Origin: Diplonema papillatum
Taxonomy: Eukaryota > Euglenozoa > Diplonemea > Diplonemida > Diplonemidae
DNA: 64,000 nucleotides
Direction of reading: 5' to 3'
Assembly (NCBI GenBank): GCA_030068145.1
Contig: JAPJBO010000261.1
Location: forward strand, 124,001-188,000
Part shown: one piece after another, positions 56,200-64,000 of the stretch
How the letters are laid out: each line of letters begins with the position of its first letter
Numbering within the stretch: the stretch's first letter is position 1
Translations under genes and position numbers: made by a program
The notes under the pieces: generated by a model
What the model was told of the DNA's origin: nothing
What the model saw: only the letters and a program-made list of their open reading frames with translations
The model's database searches: none

Positions 56200-56400
56200 G
56201 GAGATTGCCAGTTGCGAAATCTCAAAGGAGGTAATGCTGATGACTCGCTACCATCGCAACCCTATTCCAATCTCAAAGGAGGTAAATGTGCTGTAGCCCA
56301 CACGAAACACAGGTAGATCTGGGTTTTGTGGCGGGCGTAAGCGTTCAACCGTCGAAATGAGCACAAGGCAGTCCTTCGAGTATTCCTTCTTTGAAAGTAT
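56160..56400. repeat. Dispersed repeat F, copy 2
   Basis: It starts within the last MCM10 codons shown and continues through GAGATTGCCAGTTGCGAAAT, CCCACACGAAACACAGGTAG and GGCGTAAGCGTTCAAC. Confidence 0.7.
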
Positions 56401-56659
56401 GCGGGGCTGAGATGTGCATTCTATCGTCACAGATTGTTGCTGCAAATATAAGTTCAAACAACTACTGAAAGTATGCTGAGAATACTCAGGGTATCGGCTT
56501 CATTTTGCGAGGGTCCATCGTCACACCGATTGTTGCTGCATATCAAGTTCGAATAACTACCACTACTACTGAGTACCCGTGAGTAAATAATATACGTGTA
56601 GGGGGTTTACCAATAGAGCCCTTCAAAATTGGGCGCGCTACGAATGTATTGTTCTTGGG

Positions 56660-57985
56660 TTGCTGTCCGCATTGGCGATTCAGGAACGAGTCGACAATGA
56701 GCTTTCGGAGCACGTTGCTGTCCGCAATGGCGATTCAGGAACGAGTCGACAATGAGCTTTCGGAGCACGTTGCTGTCCGCAATGGCGATTCAGGAACGAG
56801 TCGACAATGAGCTTTCGGAGCACGTTGCTGTCCGCAATGGCGATTCAGGAACGAGTCGACAATGAGCTTTCGGAGCACGTTGCTGTCCGCAATGGCGATT
56901 CAGGAACGAGTCGACAATGAGCTTTCGGAGCACGTTGCTGTCCGCAATGGCGATTCAGGAACGAGTCGACAATGAGCTTTCGGAGCACGTTGCTGTCCGC
57001 AATGGCGATTCAGGAACGAGTCGACAATGAGCTTTCGGAGCACGTTGCTGTCCGCAATGGCGATTCAGGAACGAGTCGACAATGAGCTTTCGGAGCACGT
57101 TGCTGTCCGCAATGGCGATTCAGGAACGAGTCGACAATGAGCTTTCGGAGCACGTTGCTGTCCGCAATGGCGATTCAGGAACGAGTCGACAATGAGCTTT
57201 CGGAGCACGTTGCTGTCCGCAATGGCGATTCAGGAACGAGTCGACAATGAGCTTTCGGAGCACGTTGCTGTCCGCAATGGCGATTCAGGAACGAGTCGAC
57301 AATGAGCTTTCGGAGCACGTTGCTGTCCGCAATGGCGATTCAGGAACGAGTCGACAATGAGCTTTCGGAGCACGTTGCTGTCCGCAATGGCGATTCAGGA
57401 ACGAGTCGACAATGAGCTTTCGGAGCACGTTGCTGTCCGCAATGGCGATTCAGGAACGAGTCGACAATGAGCTTTCGGAGCACGTTGCTGTCCGCAATGG
57501 CGATTCAGGAACGAGTCGACAATGAGCTTTCGGAGCACGTTGCTGTCCGCAATGGCGATTCAGGAACGAGTCGACAATGAGCTTTCGGAGCACGTTGCTG
57601 TCCGCAATGGCGATTCAGGAACGAGTCGACAATGAGCTTTCGGAGCACGTTGCTGTCCGCAATGGCGATTCAGGAACGAGTCGACAATGAGCTTTCGGAG
57701 CACGTTGCTGTCCGCAATGGCGATTCAGGAACGAGTCGACAATGAGCTTTCGGAGCACGTTGCTGTCCGCAATGGCGATTCAGGAACGAGTCGACAATGA
57801 GCTTTCGGAGCACGTTGCTGTCCGCAATGGCGATTCAGGAACGAGTCGACAATGAGCTTTCGGAGCACGTTGCTATCCGCAATGGCGATTCAGGAACGAG
57901 TCGACAATGAGCTTTCGGAGCACGTTGCTGTCCGCAATGGCGATTCAGGAACGAGTCGACAATGAGCTTTCGGAGCACGTTGCTG
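56660..57985 (+). repeat. 55-bp minisatellite, about 24 copies
   Basis: The unit begins TTGCTGTCCGCAATGGCGAT, continues TCAGGAACGAGTCGACAATG, and ends AGCTTTCGGAGCACG. Copies are essentially identical. I saw two single-base variants (ATTGG in the first, CTATCC near 57870). Stops occur in the frames, so it is not coding. Confidence 0.98.
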
Positions 57986-58321
57986 ACCATGGCAACGACA
58001 GCGGCGTCCTGAGTGAGTGCGGTGACGATGCCGACCAGCCTGGCGACAGGGAAGAAGGCAAGCAGCGATGAGCGCAGTTCCAGCGAACAGGCCGAACAGA
58101 ACTCGACAACTCAACGCCATTCGTAACCTCATCCGCGAGCCCAGTGTTGTCGCTGAGTTTCGGGGTCGGGCAGGGGTAAAAGCTTGAGCTTTCCCGAGTT
58201 GGTCATTACACAACAAGGAACACCTGCCCTGAGAGTCTGGGCAACAAACCCGTATACTCCTCCTGTAGGAATCAGTACATACATGGCGCTAACCACCACT
58301 TCACCACTTCGCCGTTTTTGC
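57986..58321. other. No gene seen
   Basis: A transition from the minisatellite to the small inverted-repeat element. Short open frames only. Confidence 0.4.
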
Positions 58322-58640
58322 GTTTACCTACCACCCCCCGTGTTTAAGATCGCGCCCTCCCCCCCCGTGTATAAGATCGGTTTTTTGAGAAATGAGGGCG
58401 ATCTTATACACGGGGGGGGAGTGGGGTGGGGTCCCGCGCAGCGGGAAAGTTTTTTTTGGGGCGTTTTTACTGTGGGGGGGGGGGTTCAGGGCCCCGCGCA
58501 GCGGAAAAAAATTTTTGGGGTGTTTTTTGTCCCCCCCCGTTTAAGATCGTCCCCCCCCGTGTATAAGATCGGTTTTTTTGGGGGGCGATCTTAAACACGG
58601 AAAAACGCGATCTTAAACACGGGGGGGGGTAGGTATTATT
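58322..58640. mobile_element. Small inverted-repeat (MITE-like) element
   Basis: The ends are TACCTACCACCCCCCGTGTT, then TAAGATCG, and the inverse. Internally there are two more inverted pairs of CCCCCCGTGTATAAGATCGG and two GC-hairpin repeats (TCCCGCGCAGCGGGA and CCCCGCGCAGCGG). About 320 bp, no coding. Confidence 0.6.
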
Positions 58641-58649
58641 TTTTTACAC

Positions 58650-58830
58650 CACTTCACCACTTCATCATGGCACTCACTGCCCGCCGCTTCACCACTTCAT
58701 GCCTTGCTGCGCTTAGCCACTTCATCGTCATGCCTTACTTCGCCGCTTCACCGCTTCATGCCGTACTGCGCTTAGCCACTTCACACCGCACTGTGCCATC
58801 GCTTCATGCTTGTCGCACTTCATTGCGCTG
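58650..58830 (+). repeat. Degenerate CACTTCA-type repeat
   Basis: Recurrent GCCACTTCATCG and CCGCTTCATGCC words. The open frame across it is a by-product. Confidence 0.55.
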
Positions 58831-59020
58831 TGTCAAAATCGGAAAGTCAAAATCGGAAAACATGCACGGCCAAACTTTTGTTTTCCGATTCCTTTGGAAT
58901 CCAGTGCCTAACACCTTCCTGGTGAGTAATTCGTTACGCGCTTAGTGAATCGTCACAACTGCTCTTTTACGTCCGCGTGGCGTTGAACTCGTGCTTCCTC
59001 TGCGTCTCCTTTCCATCCAG

Positions 59021-59259
59021 TTTTGGAAGTCTCACAGTTTGAGGTCTCCACCGCCATTTGGGAACGTGCACTGCTACCTGCTCCGGACGCTATCAAGGCC
59101 ACAGGAGACGGGGCTTTTGTTCCGGACGAAATGCACACCGTGACAACGGATGGGGGGTACGACACAAGGCATGACGTGCACGAGTTTCTGCTGGCCCTGT
59201 TTTCCCAGCTCAACAGAGAGCATCGGCACAGTGGTGAATGGGTGCGACTCCTTTCCTCC
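59021..59259 (+). CDS. USP-like exon (ubiquitin-specific protease segment)
   Basis: The exon is bounded by a good acceptor (TTTCCATCCAG) and donor (GTAAGC). The frame reads ...VPDEMHTVTTDGGYDTRHDV, then HEFLLALFSQLNREH. This fits the USP motif QxDAxEFLxxLLxxLxxE, with His-Asp in place of Gln-Gln-Asp. The Cys box and His box are not found in place. A donor-like CCTG|GTGAGT at 58920 would make a 100-bp intron before it, but the joined frame then meets a stop. Either other exons are used or the gene is decayed. Confidence 0.4.
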
Positions 59260-61020
59260 GTAAGCTCACAGCATAGGTTCAAAGTTTGACTGCTTCAAGT
59301 TATATAAACGTGCTGCGAAACCCGGCGATTCACGAAGTGGATGCCCTACTCCTTGATCTTGGAGAGACGTTGGTCCGCGCCGGAGACATTCGATCTGGAC
59401 GAACAAGTGGAAGTGCATTGCGCAGGCTGACTGCGATGGACGGTTGGGTTCCAAGCCAGCTACTGAAAAGCCACACAAGGTGCTCAAACGTTGATGCTAG
59501 TGAAGGCTGACTGGCCCCGGCCCCACACAAGACAAGCTGAGGGGAAAACAATTATACTACCTCGGATGCCACCACGGCTGGTAGATTTATTTTTTCACCA
59601 CTTCACGAGCGTCTGCCTCGCCGCAAGTTAGCACCATGTATGCTGATGATCAGTACACCTCCGCGGAAAAACAATAATAATTAATCGCATGTAAATAATA
59701 CAAATGGACCAGGAGCATTTCAATTCCCGTATTCGGGTCAACGCGGGCACAACTGTGTCATTCAATGCCTTGTCCAGCATGCAGTTTCCACCAATTATGT
59801 TGACTAAAGCACAACCGACAGCTTCCTCCGCCGTTCCCGGGAGTCACAGCGCGCGTGGACGAGCTGCGCTTGTTCGAGATGAGCTACAATGCATGGCGAC
59901 GCGTATGCAAGACCTTCCTTTTCTTATTTTGTATAAGCCCCTACTTTGTAGGAAATACTTGAGGAGGCTGCCAGCTGCAAAAGATCAAAGGAGGTAAATG
60001 TGCTGTAGCCTACACGAAACACAGGCGAATCTGGGGTGGCGGGCGTAATCGTTCAACAAAAGACCCATTTTGTAGTTGTATTGTTTCTCCCCCTCTAGCC
60101 TCCTTCGAAGTAAGCACAAGGCAGGCCCTCGAGTATTTTCATAGCAATGCTTTCTTTTCCACACAGTCACGGTAAAAGATGGGAACCAGGCAGGACTCAG
60201 GGGGTTTCTGGGGGGTTTCACCGAAATCTAATCCACAAATAACGCTCGAAATCGGGTTCCTCGGCGGGGTGTCGGCCCAAAAAGCAACTTTTATCTGGGT
60301 TCCTGGTCCACAAAATGTGTTTCGTGGTAAAAATAAATCCGGAGCCCCGTGCTTTCCCGAAACATTACAGTTTTGGCTGTTGGAAATCGTTAAGAAGCCC
60401 TCCCCCATGGGTCTGCGTTCAAGAGCGAAACGGAGACGAAGAACGAGGTGCACACAACACCGCTGTTTGTTTGTGCGCACTAGCGGCTTTTCACCTGATT
60501 TGGTGAGTTGCTTTTAGTACGCTGCCAACTACTAATCTTAGTACCAACAATGCATTGTTAACACACAAAACACAGAGGGCTAGTCCCTCAAGGTTTCATA
60601 CCCCACTTTAGGAGCCGCACACTCCCCTTTTTACCTCTTTCTATTTTGCATCCCTTTCCTCGACAACATCTTCCTCGAAGACTTGATGCTAGCATCAGCC
60701 ATGCATGAGAGGCAGGGCTGCCTAAACTAAGATTTCCCCCCCCTGCACACAGTAGTTAAACCACAGAATTCAACCGCTCATAAAAATGTGTCACGGGAGA
60801 AGCCGGCAGCCGCCACACACGGCCCGGGAATGCCCCCTTCAGCTGACACCACCGAACTCCTTTTTAACCATATCTTGTAAGAAACGAGACCAGTCTCCCC
60901 CGACAGACTTGCAACAGGGTGTGGATCATCGTGCGCCCGTTTCGCACCGTCCCTGCTCGCTACTGTTCTTCGAGTGCCAACGCTACTCTTTCAATACGTA
61001 CATAGAAAAGGTGTCACGGG
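59260..61020. other. Repeats F and E; no firm gene
   Basis: Repeat F copy 3 is at 59930-60150 and inverted repeat E right copy at 60463-60570. 59704-59997 is an unassigned 97-residue frame that runs into repeat F. The word TGTCACGGGAGAAGCCGGCA at 60788 recurs as TGTCACGGGATAAGCCGGCA at 61013, which may be part of the LINE 5' region. Confidence 0.5.
60463..60570. repeat. Inverted repeat E, right copy
   Basis: Reverse complement of 54127-54235, 6.2 kb away, so the two bracket the MCM10 exon, the 55-bp array and the USP-like exon. Confidence 0.8.
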
Positions 61021-61024
61021 ATAA

Positions 61025-61246
61025 GCCGGCAGCCGCTGCTTAACGTTAACCCTTAAAGCAAACAGCTACCAGAAACGTTCGACGTCCCCAAGCACTCCAG
61101 TGCCCTCGAGAGTGAAAAACGTGCAAGCCTGTCCGCACCTGTGCCCCTCCACGCAATCTCCAGAACCGCAAGAAAGCCCAGCGCCCCTGGCGCCACAAGT
61201 ACTCGACCTTGACGACGCAATGACAGGTGACGACGTCATAAAGTAA
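61025..61246 (+). CDS. LINE ORF1, C-terminal part
   Basis: This is the open stretch between stops at 61022 and 61244. It encodes a Ser/Pro-rich segment ending VLDLDDAMTGDDVIK. There is no ATG near its left end, and upstream sequence is closed in this frame, so either ORF1 is truncated here or an upstream exon/frame is missing. The end matches the ORF1-like frame at 1-474. Confidence 0.5.
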   Translation, partial: AGSRCLTLTLKANSYQKRSTSPSTPVPSRVKNVQACPHLCPSTQSPEPQESPAPLAPQVLDLDDAMTGDDVIK

Positions 61247-61331
61247 CCTTAGGCGGCGACACAGTGCATGCTAATCCATGTGGTTCATGTACTTAAAAGA
61301 ACTCAATGCTTAACAATCAGCAAGACAGCGG

Positions 61332-61370
61332 CTGATAACCGCGGGAGACGTCGAACAAAACCCTGGTCCC
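61332..61370 (+). promoter_or_regulatory. 2A ribosome-skipping motif (DVEQNPGP)
   Basis: In frame with ORF2 and 12 bases before its first ATG, the sequence encodes LITAGDVEQNPGP. It matches the 2A core D-(V/I)-E-x-N-P-G-P, with the usual AG before it. In viral and LINE 2A peptides the ribosome skips the last Gly-Pro bond and releases the upstream product. The frame upstream is open only back to 61314 (stop TAA at 61311) and has no ATG. Translation of the motif would need a non-AUG start (CTG at 61332), recoding or splicing. Confidence 0.8.
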
Positions 61371-61382
61371 GGCCGCGCGGAG

Positions 61383-64000
61383 ATGAGGTTCGCGACGTTA
61401 AACGTAACCAACCTACTACAGTATCTCCCAGCGGCCGACGCGGTGGAAGCGGATCTTCTCTGCTGCCAGGAGGTGACACTCCTTCCGTGCAAACGGGTGC
61501 AGGCAGAGGAATACCTGCGGAAATGGTGCTGCCACTGGGGTCTGCCACCACCCGGAAGACTCTGTAGGAACTCCGGTAGTCGCTCGACGATGAACGCCGC
61601 GAACGGAGGGCTCTCCACTCTAGTACTGAGACCGATACCGGCGTACGATACGATGACGGCGCTCGCGCACGCAGCAGTACGGTCCCCGGACCGAGTGAGC
61701 CATACGGTAGTAGCAACAGGGGCCGGCAACACGTTCGTGCACGTGTTCAATGTCTACTGCCCTTCCGGAAACGGGAGGGCGGAGAGCGAGGAGCGTGAGG
61801 ACATGCTGGAGAAGATCCTCTTCGCAGCGGCGGATAGCCTCGGTGACGTCCCCATAATGGTGATGGGTGACCTGAACACGGAAGAAGACCGGTCCCCTGT
61901 ACTGCGGAAGGCACTAAGGAATGGATGGTCCGACGCAGCGGAACTGCACCATGCGCGTACCGGTGACACACCACCACCACCGACCTTTACCAACGCCCGG
62001 ACATCGGGCACGAGGATCGACCGCATACTCCTCAACCGAATAACGACGGGAGCTTTCCGCCAATGCGTCACCACCGCGGTGAACGTGCCGGGACACCGGC
62101 TCGTGACAATGACCCTGGACATTGCGGCGCTGCGCCAAATCGTGTGGCGATTTAAAGTACCGCGGGAAATCTCTACGGAGGGGGGACCCAAGTGGGGCCT
62201 CTCGGACACAGAAGCTTACAGGGAAGCCGTACAGAGACTGGCCAACTCCGATTTCGCAGAACGGCTGGCAGCACAGCGAGTGGAAGAGGCCTGGCTCGAG
62301 TGGTCACGAGTCAGTGAGCAGTACTTGCAGGATGCCTTCGGAATCCCTGCGGAAGAAAGGGGAAGAAGTACAGGACGGGGGATAAAGACGTCACCTAAAA
62401 GAGTCTGCATCACGGCAAGCACTGCGAGCGACGGGTCGGGGGCGGCGAACAGCAGACAGCTACGGCTCCGGAAGGCCATCCACAGGATGGAACGCATCTG
62501 CAGCTACCTTGCGCAACGGCGCGGGCCGGAGGCAGTTCCGCATGAGGTATCCCGTTGCTGGCAGAACAGCAGGCGGCTGGCACAGGCGTGCATGAAAGAT
62601 GGCCAAGGGACAGAAGGATTCCCGGATCATGAGGAGGCGAAGCAGCTTCTCACGGCATTGCGGGAAGAGACGAGCAGGCTCGGAAAGGAAGGATCGGCGG
62701 CCAGGTTTACGAAATACCGAGACAAGCTGAACGAGAGGGCCGATGCGAGCAGACGATGTCTGACAACCATCTGCGCCGGACGCGCTGAGCCGTCGGGGGT
62801 GTTGCGAAAGGGGGCGGGAGTGACTGCAAATGTTGACGAGATGGACGAGGTGCTGAACACTGCGTGGGACCCTATCCTGCGTAAGTACAAGGACGGGCCA
62901 GAGCCGGAGTACGAGCCGTTTCGGGATCGGTTCCGGGATCACATCGGCCCACATATGATGGAAGCCGGAACAATCACGGGGGAGGAGCTGCGAATTCTGC
63001 TGAGGAAGAAGCCGAAGAAAAGCGCGTCAGGGGTGGATGGCTGGCGTATGGCTGAACTGCGGGAGTTGCCGCTCCCCCTGCTGAATGCACTTGCAGACGT
63101 CATGAACCTGGTCGAAGCAACTGGAGACTGGCCGGCAAGCATGACAACTGCGCTGGTGTCGATGGTGCCGAAGGATGAGAGTCAAGACCCGCTGCACACA
63201 AGACCGATAACCGTCACATCCGCCGTGTACCGCTTATGGGCCTGCCGCAGGCTGGCGGACATAGTTCTGTGGCAAGAGGAATGGATCGAAGAAGGACAGA
63301 AAGGCTTTCGACCGGGTCACCGGATCGAGGACGTCTTGATGGAAATTGGGCTCGAGATGGAGGACGCCTTGTTAGACGGGGAGCCGCTCTACGGTGTGGC
63401 GCTGGACTTCCGGAAATGCTTCGACATGGTCCCGCGAGAGATAGTACTGCGCTTAGCCGAGGACTTAGGATTGCACAATCGGGTTCTCAAGCCGCTGAGG
63501 GCTATCTACAGACTGCTCGCGAGACGCTTCAAGCTACCATTAGGGGTGGGCAGGGAGTTCAGTGTGACCAACGGTATCCTTCAAGGGTGCCCTGTATCCG
63601 TCATACTCATCAATGCCCTGCTGTCGGTAGTGATGAAAGCGGTCAAGAAAGAAGCGGAGGGTGTGAGTCCAAAGTCATACGCGGACGACGCCACACTGCT
63701 GTCCAGGCTGTCGGAGGCCGCCCTGCAAAAGGGAGTGGACGTAGTAGACGAGTTCTGCACACTCACCGGGATGGAGCTAAACCTCCAGAAGACGGTCGCG
63801 TTCTCGACGAGACGTAGGCATCAGTCGACTCTCAAACTCCGCAGCGTGGATGCGCTGCTGCGGTTTAGCAAATCCGTCAAGTGCCTCGGGGTCCTAGTCT
63901 CGACGGCGAAGAATAGGACGGAAAGGTCCGACTCGGAGAGGGTGGAGAAGGCGGCTGCCCTGGCGGAAGGCCTCCGCCATGCGCCGTTCCGGTACGAAAA
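61383..64000 (+). CDS. LINE ORF2: apurinic endonuclease plus reverse transcriptase (partial)
   Basis: From the ATG at 61383, 872 codons are open to the window edge. The endonuclease covers residues 1-245: RFATLNVTNL, LLCCQEV (catalytic Glu), MVMGDLNTEED, SGTRIDRILL and VPGHRLV (His). A linker of about 290 residues is helical and charged. The RT starts near 540: KKSASGVDGWR, then EGQKGFRPGHRIEDVL, GVALDFRKCFDMVP (catalytic Asp675), NGILQGCPVS and SYADDATLL (YADD at 766-769). SVKCLGVLVS marks the thumb side. This is the standard APE-RT plan of LINEs, which nick DNA and copy their RNA at the nick. The clade cannot be fixed by eye; RNase H or Zn-knuckle regions would lie to the right. Confidence 0.9.
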   Translation, partial: MRFATLNVTNLLQYLPAADAVEADLLCCQEVTLLPCKRVQAEEYLRKWCCHWGLPPPGRLCRNSGSRSTMNAANGGLSTLVLRPIPAYDTMTALAHAAVRSPDRVSHTVVATGAGNTFVHVFNVYCPSGNGRAESEEREDMLEKILFAAADSLGDVPIMVMGDLNTEEDRSPVLRKALRNGWSDAAELHHARTGDTPPPPTFTNARTSGTRIDRILLNRITTGAFRQCVTTAVNVPGHRLVTMTLDIAALRQIVWRFKVPREISTEGGPKWGLSDTEAYREAVQRLANSDFAERLAAQRVEEAWLEWSRVSEQYLQDAFGIPAEERGRSTGRGIKTSPKRVCITASTASDGSGAANSRQLRLRKAIHRMERICSYLAQRRGPEAVPHEVSRCWQNSRRLAQACMKDGQGTEGFPDHEEAKQLLTALREETSRLGKEGSAARFTKYRDKLNERADASRRCLTTICAGRAEPSGVLRKGAGVTANVDEMDEVLNTAWDPILRKYKDGPEPEYEPFRDRFRDHIGPHMMEAGTITGEELRILLRKKPKKSASGVDGWRMAELRELPLPLLNALADVMNLVEATGDWPASMTTALVSMVPKDESQDPLHTRPITVTSAVYRLWACRRLADIVLWQEEWIEEGQKGFRPGHRIEDVLMEIGLEMEDALLDGEPLYGVALDFRKCFDMVPREIVLRLAEDLGLHNRVLKPLRAIYRLLARRFKLPLGVGREFSVTNGILQGCPVSVILINALLSVVMKAVKKEAEGVSPKSYADDATLLSRLSEAALQKGVDVVDEFCTLTGMELNLQKTVAFSTRRRHQSTLKLRSVDALLRFSKSVKCLGVLVSTAKNRTERSDSERVEKAAALAEGLRHAPFRYE

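Larger units (their letters stand above)
61012..64000 (+). mobile_element. APE-type non-LTR retrotransposon (LINE), 5' part, runs off the right edge
   Basis: The order is: possible 5' leader repeat, ORF1 tail, an 86-base gap, a 2A motif, then an endonuclease and reverse transcriptase ORF open to the end of the window. No stop or frameshift interrupts ORF2 over 2.6 kb, so the copy may be recent. The 3' end and any poly-A or tail repeat lie outside. A related ORF1 fragment is at the window's left edge. Confidence 0.85.

Overview
The window looks like nuclear DNA of a microbial eukaryote, probably an alga or other protist that I cannot name. Protein-coding genes are few, GC-rich and broken by short GT-AG introns. 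The junctions I can resolve mostly begin GTAT. They are separated by long stretches of tandem repeats, small hairpin elements and transposon pieces. There are no operons, no ribosome-binding-site logic and no rRNA.

Layout: 1-545, end of a LINE-type ORF1. 800-2175, an element with inverted ends that carries broken pieces of a ubiquitin-specific protease. 2411-5460, a 982-residue protein whose N-terminal half is a nicotinamidase fold that has lost its active site. 5996-7579, a TBL2-like ER WD40 protein with a Tudor-like insert. 8.7-18.8 kb, repeat land: foldbacks, duplicated long hairpins, a hAT transposase scrap, a tRNA-like element and minisatellites. 18812-20587, a coiled-coil/SH3-like protein with two partial copies of its 3' end behind it. 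22820-23185, a small coiled-coil gene. 24286-25284, a TPR protein. 26746-28484, a four-exon secreted ML-domain (NPC2-like) protein. 30307-33687, a two-exon protein with three cyclic-nucleotide-binding-like domains, followed by six tandem copies of its 3' end. 35.2-41.6 kb, minisatellites and duplications.

At 41.6-49.4 kb there is a large, roughly mirror-symmetric satellite block. About 141 copies of a 31-bp monomer run in one direction and about 34 in the other, around a fragment of an OTU-type cysteine protease. At 50.6-51.5 kb a 392-bp unit is duplicated. At 52.4-56.2 kb lies an MCM10 replication-factor locus with duplicated 5' pieces, then a 24-copy 55-bp minisatellite, a small inverted-repeat element and a second USP-like exon. 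From 61.0 kb to the end runs a LINE whose EN-RT ORF is open to the window edge and is preceded by a canonical 2A peptide motif.

Themes: (1) gene ends are repeatedly duplicated in tandem beside the parent gene; (2) several proteins keep a fold but have lost the classical catalytic or ligand residues; (3) related 31-bp repeats of at least three types are nested around one locus. The genes do not form an obvious pathway.
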